A stretch of DNA of 64,000 nucleotides from Proales similis (Eukaryota > Rotifera > Eurotatoria > Ploima > Proalidae). The stretch lies in assembly GCA_019059635.1 (NCBI GenBank), contig JAGVRJ010000003.1, positions 1,860,001 to 1,924,000 on the forward strand. The letters are read 5' to 3'. The notes below the pieces were generated by a model, which searched no databases, had not been told where the DNA came from, and saw nothing but the letters and a program-made list of their open reading frames with translations. This document shows positions 36,158 to 47,005 of this stretch, in pieces (position 1 is the stretch's first letter; every line of letters begins with the position of its first letter). The position numbers were made by a program, and so were the translations under genes.

Positions 36158-39100
36158 ATGGAAATGGCTGACGCATCAGTCGGCAAAGAAAATAGCGAGC
36201 CAGCAGCTACCAATAATAAACAGAATGGAATCGACGACTTGGGAGCGAACAATGACTCAAATAGTGCCCTTGTAACCCCATACTCCCGTTCACTGGAATA
36301 TCGTACCTCTTATCGAGCTTATGGCCGCTCTCGCAAAACTGGGCTCAACTTTAAAGAGGAGAACATAAAATCTTTCAAAGATGCTAACGGTGTTGTTTAC
36401 CGCGTTGCAGAACATGTCTACATGGATATCAATCGCCCTAATGAACCATTCGCCATTGCACTCGTTTTAGATTTTAAAACGGTAAGTGATCAGCTATGGG
36501 CTTTTATCTTAATCCTGGTTTTAGTATTCTCCTACTCTAGACCAAACGAGACACAATGATGATTGAAGTGAAGCGTTATTACCGTCCGAATGAACTACCT
36601 GATGGAGTATACATGCCACTCATGCAGGATCGGCTCGTTGAAAACTGTATGACCATTCATTGACCACTTTTCTACCCAATTATTCTAAATTTGAAACAAC
36701 AGCTCAGTCAGCCGAAGAGCTTCAACTGCTCGAACCAGTCATTAAAGGTCGGGAGCTGTTTGCATCGGATAGTCGGGACATTTACCCGACATCTTATTTA
36801 AAAGGCCGATGTCGTGTCTTCCATTATCAAGATATATTGGATGCGAAAAAATTCAAGCCGTTTGCCGATACGTTCTTTTGTATTTTAACCTATAATCCTG
36901 ACGCAAGACGACTCGCTAATACCCAAGGCGAAATCAGAGTTGGACCCAGCCACCAGGCTCTTCTTCCAGCCTTTAACAGTACTGAAAATCAGGAAGAAAG
37001 CGAGCCAGAATATGAATCACTCATTTGGCAGCCAGGTCGCATAGACGACCATGACTTACTTACTTATTTACAAGCAGCCAGATCACTTGCAGCGTTTGCA
37101 GGAATGTGCGATCGTGGTAGCGCAGATGACATGTACGATGCTGCCGAGTGTGATGCAACCACTATTCATGCACTGGCTATGCTCCATAGCTCAAGCTACG
37201 ATACAGAGCGAGCCTTTCACCAGCTAATGGCTCAAACTGAGGAATCAGACGAAAGTCGCAAAAATGACAACCCATTGGTTCAATCATGTCAACGTCGCTC
37301 ACGCCCATGGAGTGAAGAAGATCAGGTGAACAAAAGATTTTGTCGAATAAGAAATGAAACTCAAAATTAAATTTTCATTCTTTATTAGAAAAAATTTGTT
37401 AAAGGGCTTAAACAGTACGGGAAAGAATTTTTCATAATCAAAGAGAATCTTCTGCCTCACATGCGAACTAGCGATCTGGTTGAGCACTATTATTTATGGA
37501 AAAAAACACCTTTGGCCCTTAACAGCATCCCGAGAAGAAGAATTCGACCTCCTTCAGTAGCTAAGAAACAGATTCAAGGCAATCAAATCACAGCCGCTAC
37601 AAAAGGTCGCAGCGAAGGAACTGTCTCCGGTGCATCTGACGTCGAGTCTGAAAACGAGTTGGAGCAAAATACAATAACTAACGATTCAAATGAGCCCCGA
37701 AAAACTTGTTGTACTCATTGCTTGACAACTAGTTCTAAAGATTGGCAAAATGGAGGTCAAAATGAACAGCTGCTCTGTTATGATTGTCGAATGTATTATA
37801 AAAAATATGGGGAACTGCCACACATACAGCCACAGATGCTAGCTCCTAAAATTAAAAGTGTAGTTGAAGAGTCCAAATTAAATGACCAAGAGACAGTGCC
37901 TAAGCCGCTAGCCGATGAAAACAACGTTGATCACGATACAGGCAACAACGACGAAGAATACGACAAAGAAGTGGACGAAATAAATAGCCGGCCTGTTAGC
38001 GATGGTTCCAGAGGAGACAGTGGAGCTAAAACACCGGAACCGATTCGATCTAGCCCAAAAGAATATGAATCGCATTCAGTTAAGCGAAACCCCTATTCAA
38101 TTCACAGTCTTATTAGCCAAGACAATGACAATTATGATGACTTAGACAAGAATGAATCCAAAAAAGGGGCTTTTCTACCTCTCAAATTTCAGCCATTTGC
38201 AAGTGCTTTCCAGAATTTGTTTGAAAATGGTGCAACCAATACGACTGATAAACAGCCCCATTCACCTCCCCTACCACCCGATTCAATTGACATAACAATT
38301 GCAAAACCTCTTCATAAAATTATTGAAAAGCCGAAAGATATGATCCAGCCAGAGTCGAATGCCCGCTTTATCCGTGTGTGGGATCGGGGTTTAAACACAT
38401 GTTCTCGAACAGATCTACAGTTTTGCTATTTAGAGAACGCGAACTACCTAAAATCGAAAGCAGCTATAAAATCCAAATCACGTCCAGTTATAGAAAAGGA
38501 ACCGTCGATTACGAATCAATTGATTGAAAGTAGAGAACATGTCGTGAAACCGACTACATTGAACCAAGACCAGAATTCGGCCCTAAAACATTTAAAAGAA
38601 TTGGCTGAGCGATCTAATTTCGGGTCTGCTCCACAAAATCTCCAGCAACAGCATCAAATGTTCCTTAACGAGCTTAATAGGATGTTTCAAGAGGCTTTGA
38701 CCCCTCGCAACCAACATCCTATCAGACACAATATACCGTCTAATACACCAACTAGCCCTGAGACCCCTTCAACTAAGAGAGCAAAAAATAATAATCATTC
38801 GGGATTTCCACCGATTGATTCAAGTTCGGCGAGTCCATTACTTCCGCAATTTCAACATCGACCACCGCTACCTGCCGAACTAAAAATGCCAACACCGATC
38901 AATCCGTACACTAGGGAATCGCCTAAAACTATTGTCACCAACGGCTCTTTTAAGCCTGAAGCGATAAAAGCTTTTGAAAACCTACCTTCCAAATCACAAT
39001 CGACCCCTAAATCCATACCAGATAATTCCAGCACTCCAAGAACTAAAAAACCTTCGAATTCGCAGCTCAAGCATGTGCCTTCTGCTCCCCAACTCAACAA

Positions 39101-39842
39101 CTTAGGCATAACTAACTCTAAGCGCCCAGGGTCTAATAAGTCATGCGCAAGCCCTCTTCCTTTCCAACCTGGCTTGAATAGCTCGTCACCAAATCCAGCT
39201 TTTGAACAACAGATCCTCATGGCCCAGCAGCAAGCCCTTGCCGCCCAGCTTATGAGAACTAATCAAACACCGAAAATTCCAAACGATGCGTTTTTCAATC
39301 AAATGATGATGAATGAATTTGCAAAGCATCTCTTTGTCGGAGCTAGTCCCCAAAATAATTCGGTTCCGGGAAATCTAGCCATGTTACATGAGCAACTTAA
39401 TCAACTCATGCGCACTCAGCAGTCAAATCAACCATCGAAAACTTCAGCTCCAGCAAGTTCGCAATTCCCATTGGCCAATACACCTGCTCTTATGGGAATG
39501 GGGCCACCCAATTTTCCGTCCATTTATACCCAGAATGAAGATTTTAAGCGAATCGAATTAGCTGAGAGGGAGCGCCAGTTCAGGGCACAAGGGAATAATT
39601 TTCAAACACCGGGACACAATTCCACTGGGTTTCCAAGCTTTGGCTCAATGCCTAATCTCTCAAACCTGCCTCCTCACTTAACCAATCTAGCAAATGAGGA
39701 AATGCTGAGGTAATTAACGCAGTTTGATCATCTTAAAATTCTATTAATCTTTATCCTAATCAGGCAACAACAACAGTTACAGCAGCACCTACAATTTTTA
39801 CAATTTCATCGCGAAAATGGGTCTCAGCAGCAGCGAAGATAA
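36158..39842 (+). CDS. RERE: Atrophin/RERE transcriptional co-regulator (BAH-ELM2-SANT-GATA)
   Basis: Exons about 36158-36480, 36542-36651, 36702-37326, 37390-39710 and 39764-39842, in phase. BAH: GVVYRVAEHVYMDINRPNEP and MIEVKRYYRPNELPDGVYM. ELM2: IRVGPSHQALLPAF with LIWQPGRIDDHDLLTYL. SANT: WSEEDQKKFVKGLKQYGKEF then LPHMRTSDLVEHYYLWKKT. GATA finger: CTHCLTTSSKDWQNGG and LLCYDCRMYYKKYGELP. A long Pro/Ser/Asn-rich region and a C-terminal atrophin part with AFEQQILMAQQQALAAQLM and RIELAERERQFRAQG follow. It ends in a short Gln-rich exon. Atrophins recruit HDAC1/2 and nuclear receptors as repressors (family knowledge). Domain order is that of RERE and Drosophila Atrophin; vertebrate ATN1 lacks the N-terminal domains. 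Confidence 0.96.
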
Positions 39843-40356
39843 CTGCTCTGACCTAACACCCTTAACTTGAACAAAATTGTTTATTTAATAATACGTGTGT
39901 TAATATTTTTTTATTTAAAGATAAATAATTTCATATCGCAATTATAATTTGGTGAAAATCTGCTCAAGCTTTTTTTACTCGTTCTTTTTCTTTTTCGTAA
40001 TAAACATGGAGTTGCCTTTAATATTTTGGTACATCCTATCTTTATGAGCATTATACCTCACAGTGCGATTTCATTGTTGTTGTAGGTTTTTTATTTTTTT
40101 TTACAAATCTTCAAGCGTTGAACTAATTTCAACTGGACTCAAGGTTTTCAACATTTTAACTTGATCTGTCATCACGTTATAGTATGTATATTTTATGCGA
40201 AATCAGATCTCACACCGATAGGATCACAAAATTATGCAATAAGTTGATGGCGTGCATGCATCTGCACTGGTTGCCTCACTCAACTGGCATCGTCAAGTTC
40301 TATCCAAAACCAAGACCAGAAAATACTCGCTCTAGTCAAAACTTTTATATTTCTTG
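39843..40356. other. Intergenic atrophin / NUDT12-like
   Basis: 514 nt, AT-rich, with T-runs. No exon seen. Confidence 0.45.
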
Positions 40357-41769
40357 ATGAGGAATAGAGCTCGTCCACTCTTTTTCGGCGCAACTCAACG
40401 GTTGATTTATTCAGATCAGCTTGCTAAGGTTTCAGGGACACTTATCCAACAGAAATCGCTGAGTGGTGGGAGTTGGTTCAAAAGAGTGACGCAATTAGAT
40501 GTGCTTCTCTCCTCGTCAGGAAATGCGAAATTTCATTTGAGATCTGCTGATAACTTTACAAATCTAATCAACTACTCAATTCAAAAGCCTAGAAGCTGTT
40601 CAACAACCAGAGCCGTTCGATTTAGCACTCGAAACAATAATATAGCAGTTATGGAACTTGAGATGACCAGACCGAGCATCAACTATTTTGGACACGCGTT
40701 TATTGATCGTATGTCAGACAAGCGTCGTGATGAATCTTGGATATACGAGCAAATGAGTTCCGACAGTGCCAACTTTGTACTATTCCATATAGACAAGCCT
40801 TTTGTGCAAATCGATCAGGAACACAAGACATATACTTTGCCCAGATTCAACTATTCTCAAGTCAAACGCTTCTTGGAAAACAGCGGCTCAGCTTCAAAGT
40901 GTCCGTTAGTTTTTATCGGTCTTCAATACGAGTTGAGAGCTCAATCACAACAGAATAGAAATCCGTACGAGTTTAATTATTCTCCTTATTCTAATCCCGA
41001 ATTATACGATCGAAACTCTTCTCGACCATGGTTCGCTATCGATACAAGTGCTTTCGATTTGAGTGCCCAAAATGTGACACAACTTTTTTCAGATTACGGA
41101 GAATTCAAAGAAGGCAGCGTACTTCGTTTAATGGGCATACAAGACAGTTTAGACGCAAGTGTTCTAGCTCACGCTCGCTCGGTTTTCTGCTGGATTGATC
41201 GAAACAAATATTGTTCAACGTGCGGATATCCTAACAAGCTGGAGCATGCTGGCTCTAAGTTGTCCTGTGAAAACAACAACTGTAAGTCGAAGGATAAAGA
41301 GCAAAATCGAATGGTGCCATCAAACATTCACTACCCTCGAGTTGATCCTGTCGCGATCATGTTGGTTTTAAATCCCGCTAAGACTCATATGCTTTTGGCC
41401 AGAAAAAAGCAGTTTCCGCCTAATCTTTTTAGTTGTTTGGCTGGGTTCGTGGAAGCTGGAGAGTCTCTTGAAGAGGCCGTTCGTCGTGAGACATACGAGG
41501 AAACAGGAGTGCATACAGATAAAGTTGTTTACCATTCGAGCCAACCATGGCCTTTCCCTAGTACTCTTATGATGGGCTGTTTGGCGTATGCGACATCAAC
41601 TGATATCAAGATCGACCCAAACGAGATTCAAGAAGCCAGATGGTTCGCCCTGGACGAACTTGACCTTATTATTCGAGGTAATCATCCCCATAAGATTTGT
41701 ATTCCTCCTGAGCGTACAATCGCTCACCAACTAATATGTTATTGGGTCAGAAATAAGTCCAAACTTTGA
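40357..41769 (+). CDS. NUDT12: NADH pyrophosphatase, NUDT12/NUDT13-type Nudix hydrolase with C-terminal SKL
   Basis: Single exon, about 470 residues; the first ATG is 40357. The zinc ribbon CSTCGYPNKLEHAGSKLSC precedes the Nudix domain. The Nudix box GFVEAGESLEEAVRRETYEE continues TGV and fits GX5EX7REUXEEXGU with Thr at one hydrophobic position. The NADH-pyrophosphatase array SSQPWPFPSTLMMGC follows, then DPNEIQEARWF. The last residues are NKSKL, a canonical type 1 peroxisomal targeting signal. The enzyme hydrolyses NAD(P)H and NAD-capped RNA (family knowledge). The N-terminus is Arg-rich (MRNRARPLFFGATQRLIYSD) and could act as a mitochondrial presequence. The ankyrin repeats of vertebrate NUDT12 are absent. 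Confidence 0.94.
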   Translation: MRNRARPLFFGATQRLIYSDQLAKVSGTLIQQKSLSGGSWFKRVTQLDVLLSSSGNAKFHLRSADNFTNLINYSIQKPRSCSTTRAVRFSTRNNNIAVMELEMTRPSINYFGHAFIDRMSDKRRDESWIYEQMSSDSANFVLFHIDKPFVQIDQEHKTYTLPRFNYSQVKRFLENSGSASKCPLVFIGLQYELRAQSQQNRNPYEFNYSPYSNPELYDRNSSRPWFAIDTSAFDLSAQNVTQLFSDYGEFKEGSVLRLMGIQDSLDASVLAHARSVFCWIDRNKYCSTCGYPNKLEHAGSKLSCENNNCKSKDKEQNRMVPSNIHYPRVDPVAIMLVLNPAKTHMLLARKKQFPPNLFSCLAGFVEAGESLEEAVRRETYEETGVHTDKVVYHSSQPWPFPSTLMMGCLAYATSTDIKIDPNEIQEARWFALDELDLIIRGNHPHKICIPPERTIAHQLICYWVRNKSKL

Positions 41770-42752
41770 ATTTTATCAACTCGCCCTACTAAATCAGAAA
41801 ATAATAATTTAGACAATAAAGGGTTAACCGGACTAATTGCAGATACAACGAGGGTGAAAATGTGAACCGGGTGAACATTTACGATAGATTGGTTGGGCTG
41901 ATTTAATTGGGTCAAAACTGTTCTGAAGGAAAGGGACTCGACAATTGGTGGGCGGCGCACTTATGTTCTTACACAATACAGCGAACGGTCAAGGTGAATG
42001 AAGGGTTGATCGGCTAATTGCGTGTTAGCATGTGCCGTTGGACAGTCTAGCCTTTTAATAAGGAGGGTGGAGAGGTGAGGCGATGCACGAGTCCGAATCA
42101 ACATGTCAACTCAAAATTTATGCACAAAACTCTGCGACTCTTCTGTATGAGCCATCAAACAAGCTGGCGGCAGTCAGTTAGCGAGCCGATGGGCCTCGAA
42201 CAATATTGAGCCGATCCGATTGACCGAAAGGCCGGTGGTCGACCGAGAGTGCGAGCCACAAACAACATGGCAGGGATCAAATTATCATCGACAAGCATAA
42301 GGGCGACGGGCCGTGAAGCCACTCGAAATGCAGCGAATGGCCGAATTATGTTGAATCGAAGTTAGGAGTAGCGGCGGTGGCGTCGAATAAACAATCGCGA
42401 CTCAATGCGATGATCGACTCGACCGAGTGCGCGAGTGCGATCCGGCCTACAAGTAGCGAATGAAAGAGCAAGACGAAGGCGCGTCGGCGAGTAAGCTAGC
42501 GAGCGAGTAAAGAGTGCTTGGGAGCGTCGGGCAAAATGCAAGCATGAGGCGCATAATTTGACGAGCAGTCGTTTCAAAATGCTAGATTAAGTTCAAGCGA
42601 ACATTTTTGCTCATTTATGCCATTGAGCTCTATATTCGCTTTTGTCTCCATTTCACTTTCACTAATGGTTATAATCTAGGCTTCGATTTTCTCTAGATAT
42701 CCATATGCTTGGTCTTTTCAACAAGCCACTACAAAAGCATAGGGCGAGCTAA
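41770..42752. other. Intergenic, relatively GC-rich, upstream of the Ser/Asn-rich gene
   Basis: The 42170-42560 part has frequent CG dinucleotides (gcgagcg, ggcgcgtcgg), unlike most spacers here. No exon seen. Probable promoter and 5' UTR of the gene at 42753. Confidence 0.45.
41815..41820 (+). terminator. Polyadenylation signal AATAAA, NUDT12-like gene
   Basis: AATAAA 46 nt after the stop at 41769. Confidence 0.6.
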
Positions 42753-43871
42753 ATGTTCAACGAGTACGTAAATCGCTCGAACGACTGCGCCGCTTATTAC
42801 GGTGTTTTACGTCAAGAGGAAATGCAAACCCAACAGAACGATACGATGCGACTCAAACACAAATGGGCAGAGGCTGCTGGCGTCTACCCAGTTCAACACC
42901 AAAATCACCTAAATCAATCCATCACAATAAATAGACCTGCACCTGCAAACAATCACTCAAGTCAAAACTTTTACCAGCCGACCAGTTATCCGAATGGACA
43001 TCCGCTAAAACGGACACCTTCAGAACTAGACGCCGGCTCGATTCCTCGCCATTACTCTATTAAATCACCTAATGTATACGAAGCCACATATGCACCTTCT
43101 CATCATGAAATGGTAACACCGAATCAACCTAATATGTACAATTCACCTCCAATCCAAGCTCGAGTCAATCAACATTCAAGTCCACCTCGAACTCACTTCG
43201 ATTCTCATCCTGCGTATGGAAGAGAAAACGAGCACTCGTTCGTTTCGAACGATCTAAGATACACAACGCAAGTTTTTAATTCCGGACAGGGTTCTACTGA
43301 TATGTCCCGCCAGTCACTTACAAATAGAAGTGACAGTATGAGTACTTCGCGTGAAAATCATAACCCAAATGTTTTTCTTTCAGGAAACAATCTAATGGAG
43401 AGAACAGTCAATTCATCCACATCTTCTCAAACAATCAATTCTTCCACAATGGTCGACTCCGATCGATCTTCCGCTCCTTCCAGTTTAAAGGCAGTTGGCA
43501 GCTTTGCGGAAAGGCTCAATAGTTTCGGGCAAGCCTCGCCTCTGACAAACGGTTCAGAGGATGAAATAACCGCAAATGAGGCCAATAACATTATCAGTCC
43601 GCAACAGCTCGGGGAAAATGCACCTGATTCGAGCAATAAGTCCATTCTGAGTGAAGTAAACATCGACGAACTGTTCATGCATTACCCAAGTGTATTTGAG
43701 GAAATATTTTACTCTAATAATAATCCATTCAGACTAAATTCTATCGAAAAGATCGAACAAGAGTTAAGAAGTTTTTGCGAACAACAGTTCAAGCAGGTCT
43801 CTGTCAACAATTCTAATTCTTCGACCAGTTCAAAAGCAAATTCATCTCAGCAGTTTTCAATTCGCATCTAA
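42753..43871 (+). CDS. Uncharacterised Ser/Asn/Gln-rich protein
   Basis: Single open frame of 372 residues from ATG 42753. The N-terminus (MFNEYVNRSNDCAAYYGVLR, then a charged helix ending KHKWAEAAGVYP) and a C-terminal segment (NIDELFMHYPSVFEEIFYSN and IEKIEQELRSFCEQQF) look ordered; both could be conserved blocks. The middle is low-complexity, rich in Ser, Asn, Pro and His. No signal peptide, membrane helix or known catalytic motif seen. Composition resembles nuclear regulatory or RNA-associated proteins, but this is inference. A family could not be assigned. Intron-free, with a clean frame and codon use like its neighbours, so I consider it a real gene. Confidence 0.72.
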   Translation: MFNEYVNRSNDCAAYYGVLRQEEMQTQQNDTMRLKHKWAEAAGVYPVQHQNHLNQSITINRPAPANNHSSQNFYQPTSYPNGHPLKRTPSELDAGSIPRHYSIKSPNVYEATYAPSHHEMVTPNQPNMYNSPPIQARVNQHSSPPRTHFDSHPAYGRENEHSFVSNDLRYTTQVFNSGQGSTDMSRQSLTNRSDSMSTSRENHNPNVFLSGNNLMERTVNSSTSSQTINSSTMVDSDRSSAPSSLKAVGSFAERLNSFGQASPLTNGSEDEITANEANNIISPQQLGENAPDSSNKSILSEVNIDELFMHYPSVFEEIFYSNNNPFRLNSIEKIEQELRSFCEQQFKQVSVNNSNSSTSSKANSSQQFSIRI

Positions 43872-44489
43872 ATAATCAAGTTGCCTTTGTAAATACTTCA
43901 AAGCCAAACTCAATCTTCAAGTCTTTTATCAGACGATCGACTTCGATAGGTATTAATAAAACGAGAGATGCCAATCGAACTGTGGATTTTTAAATCTCAT
44001 TAAGGTTTAAATACTTTGTGAGAATCTTTGTTGGAGATTAATAGAGATTAATAATTTTGAGCAATCATGCCTTTTCAATTCTGTCTGTTTTAATATATTT
44101 TATGTATGCAAAGTAAAGTGATTTTCATCTTTATTTAGCCTTTTCATCAGAATTCTAAGAACGAAAACCTGAAATATGGTTTCAAGACCAAAAATGACAA
44201 GATCTGAAAATGCAAATTAAAATAAATTATGCACAATTTTGTAAAACTACTGTTTAAATCTTAAACAGCTAACCTCTCGATTCTCTCACGGCAATTGCTG
44301 ATAATCTTCGCTCGAAAACGATTCAGTGAAAACTTAAGACTTGATGATTTGGACCAGTATTGCTATTTATTCTTTGAAGATAATCTGTATTAGTCAAATC
44401 GTATTAAACCTCTATTTCCTTTTTATTTAAGTTTATTTTAATCGATTAATATTATAGGGACCGGCCAAAATGTGAGCCCAAGAGATATT
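43872..44489. other. Intergenic before the USP1-like fragment
   Basis: 618 nt, AT-rich. Possible upstream exons of the USP1-like fragment could not be supported. Confidence 0.4.
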
Positions 44490-45076
44490 ATTTGGTCAAA
44501 GCCACAAACCCGATGCATCGTTTGTTGAAAAAAAAACATCAGAGTATAAACGATCTAGTCAGAGTAAGCGACCAAGAACTGTAGAGTCAATTACGTGCCA
44601 AAATACAGGCAAACCATTTGCTTGCCTTAGAAATCTCGGAAGCACGTGCTACACAAATTGCATTATTCAAGTGATGAGATACACACCTGACTTTTGTGAT
44701 TCTATTCATCAGCTCGGTCAGTGGATCAAACCACTAAAACGAAACGGTGCGGACCTTGAGTTACTCGATCAAAAAGAAATTGAGTTTGTTAAAATTCTTG
44801 AAGAACTCTTTATCGAAATGAACGAAAAAGAAAATCGGACAGACGACCAATTTATTTGCCACGCAAATTCGTGAACACTGCTTGGTAATCACTCGCGTTT
44901 TGGGCCGATGGGGCCAGCAAGATGCACATGAGTTCCTGCAGTATAAAATTCATTTCTTAAACGAATGTGTTCTCGTGACTCGTCATCTCCATGAAAGTAC
45001 ACATCTAATATTGAGCAAAGCTCTAGTCAATCAAAATCCAACCCTGAAGCAAATCAGTATAATCAATCTGAATTGA
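44490..45076 (+). pseudogene. USP1-like deubiquitinase fragment, frameshifted and truncated
   Basis: The frame after about 44490 gives a basic linker and then the USP Cys box: KPFACLRNLGSTCYTNCIIQ with the catalytic Cys, then a helix pair. At 44848-44856 the frame is lost within CAATTTATTTGCC, a 4-nt tandem duplication (ATTT), after DDQFI. In the next frame similarity resumes with TQIREHCLVITRV and the conserved WGQQDAHEFLQ, then fades, ending at a stop near 45076. The His box and the whole second half of a USP are absent. The ZCCHC9 3' end begins 52 nt further on. USP1 normally deubiquitinates PCNA and FANCD2 (family knowledge). An unrecognised intron could instead explain the frame change, but not the missing catalytic half. 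Confidence 0.6.
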
Positions 45077-45128
45077 AACAAATTCGGATATTTTTTTATA
45101 CGTTTTATCAAATGATGGAACCAATTCT

Positions 45129-46089
45129 TTATTTAAAGAATGCAACCCGTCGTTTTTTACTGACTGGTTTATCAAATTTAAAATCGATCTCTTCGTCAGA
45201 AAGCTGGTCTACATTCGTTTCGGACTTGATTCGCTTAACAGTTAGGGAGTTTTCAGCATCTATAGGTGAAAAATTTGATTCGGAGCAGAACTTTTTAAAG
45301 AAATACTATTCAGGTTACTTTTTCGTTGTGCTTCGGGACAATCTCTACTGTAATGCTCGACAGAAGTACAAATTTTGCAGCATCCACCTTAAGGTTTGGA
45401 ACTAAAATTTTGCTTAAAAAATCACTATCTTTTGAAAACCATACCATTTGGATAAAGGCCCCTAGGATTTTCAGGACATTGCTTTGTTATATGACCGATT
45501 TCACCGCAAATAAAACATTTCGCAAATGGGTAGACTCCTTGATATTTAGTTAATGGGGATGAAAAACTATTTTAAACAAGAATTTCAAAATACCTGACTC
45601 AACTTTTACTTTGCATTCATTGACTTGATGTTCAGTGGAGCCACATTTATAGCAAATTCCAGTTCCCTGTTCAGAATCTTTTTCAATCTCGGGACACTCG
45701 TTGACAGAGTGACCAGGTTGACGACATTTGAAGCAGACACGCTTGGCAGTTCGTTCTTCATTCCGTTTTAAACGTCTCTTATTGCTTCGAACTTCTCTGT
45801 CCAATTTCTCCAACAGCTCATTTTTGTTAATTCTGCGCCGTGAATGCAAGTCGAGGAGCTGAAGAATTATTACGCGGTCAAGAAGTCGTCCATATCTCTG
45901 GAATATACTCTTTTTTATGTTTCCTTCTTTTTTTAGCGCATGTTTTTCTTTTTCATCCTTATTTTCTATGCTTCCCTTCGTTAGATCAGCATCTAGTTTG
46001 AGCATTTCATCCCATCTAGTTGCTTCTTCTTCATCTTTTTTTTCTTGCCTTTTTTCGTTCAGCCCTCCTCTCCTCGCGAATCTGGTCAT
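45129..46089 (-). CDS. ZCCHC9: ZCCHC9: CCHC zinc-knuckle protein
   Basis: Four exons: 46089-45594, 45537-45445, 45387-45319, 45259-45129, with phases that agree. Starts MTRFARR like the vertebrate protein (MTRWAR). Lys/Glu-rich basic N-terminus, then four zinc knuckles: VCFKCRQPGHSVNECP, GICYKCGSTEHQVNECK, KCFICGEIGHITKQCP and GCCKICTSVEHYSRDCP. The conserved linkers YPFAKC and NPRGLYPNG match ZCCHC9 closely. It ends in a basic nuclear-localisation-like tail, SKKRRVAFFK. A nucleolar protein affecting ribosome biogenesis (family knowledge). It is divergent from MRPS6 with 151 nt between start codons, and tail-to-tail with the USP1-like fragment. Confidence 0.94.
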
Positions 46090-46240
46090 GTTAAATCCTG
46101 TCTTTATTCTTTCGCAGACTTAGTTTGCGAGCCCTTTGGAAGCTCGCACGTTGAAATTATAGATAAAAGCATATGAATGAGGTTATAACGCGTATATAAA
46201 ACCCGGCTGGGCACAATGCATAATTCAATTTCAAATAGCA
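46090..46240. promoter_or_regulatory. Shared bidirectional promoter, ZCCHC9 / MRPS6
   Basis: Only 151 nt separate the two divergent start codons, so core promoters and 5' UTRs must overlap. A TATA-like tatataaa occurs at about 46192. Both genes are ribosome-biogenesis related (nucleolar and mitochondrial). Confidence 0.55.
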
Positions 46241-46782
46241 ATGCCTGCCTACGAACTTTTCCTAATCGTTCGCGATTTAGCTCGAGTAAGCCAATTGGAC
46301 ATGAATTCATATCTGCAACATTCTTGAACAGAATTTTTAGCCTGATCTAGTCAAATCGATCAAGCGTGGTGCCGATGCAATTCTCGCTCGTAAAGGAATT
46401 ATTCGATCATTTGAGAACATGGGCCACAAGACACTTCCTTACCGAATGAAAGGAGCTGGCGGATATCATACTTCCGGAAAGTAAGACATTGTAAAGAGAA
46501 AATAACAATCAATCACCAAAGTAATTTAAATTTTCAAGCTACATTCTAGTTAAATTTGACATACCTAGAACAGAAGTTAACACAGTTACGAATGAGATCC
46601 GTAAAGACAACGATTTTCTCAGAGTAGGAATATCGCCGTTAATCGAATATGGTGAATCCCACCGCGAAGAATGTGTCTGCAAGCAGAACGGTGAGTTTTT
46701 GAAGAACCCATTCAATTTTGAGAAGCCAATGACGGTCTGGGAGCGTAAGAAAGTTTACAAGAACTACGGTCTACGACTATAA
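46241..46782 (+). CDS. MRPS6: Mitochondrial ribosomal protein bS6m
   Basis: Three exons (46241-46285, about 46338-46480 and 46539-46782) with short introns. The protein starts MPAYELFLIVRDLAR, the S6 beta1 strand, then a helix with LARKGIIRSFENMGHKTLPY and the loop GAGGYHTSGK, the hallmark of S6. Strand YILVKFDIPRTEVNTV follows, then a charged C-terminal extension ending KKVYKNYGLRL. Length about 143 residues, in line with metazoan MRPS6 (about 125) plus a short tail. It is a component of the small subunit of the mitochondrial ribosome. The N-terminal Met is followed directly by the S6 fold, as in other animal MRPS6. Confidence 0.95.
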
Positions 46783-46814
46783 ACATTTCATGGATAGTAG
46801 ACTACTGAATATCA

Positions 46815-46820
46815 AATAAA
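46815..46820 (+). terminator. Polyadenylation signal AATAAA, MRPS6
   Basis: AATAAA 33 nt after the MRPS6 stop, the expected distance. Confidence 0.65.
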
Positions 46821-47005
46821 GAGGAAATCTGATAACTGTTTTCTCAGCAATTTATTCTTTTAACATGATCTGATTTTTTTCAACTCATGAAACTAGTATT
46901 ATATTCAGTCAATACTAAGCTAATGATGCATCGAAGTTCTAATTGAGTTCGGAAATTAAAACCATGCTAGAGCAAATACTCATTGGGCAACATGCAAATT
47001 TGTGC

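Noticed and set aside
45073..45405. Plus-strand open frame that seemed to continue the USP1-like protein
   Set aside because: It is antisense to the last two ZCCHC9 exons, whose zinc knuckle and C-terminus explain the sequence fully.
45129..46123. CCHC knuckles considered as a retrotransposon gag
   Set aside because: Four knuckles with ZCCHC9-specific linkers and introns, no reverse transcriptase or terminal repeats.
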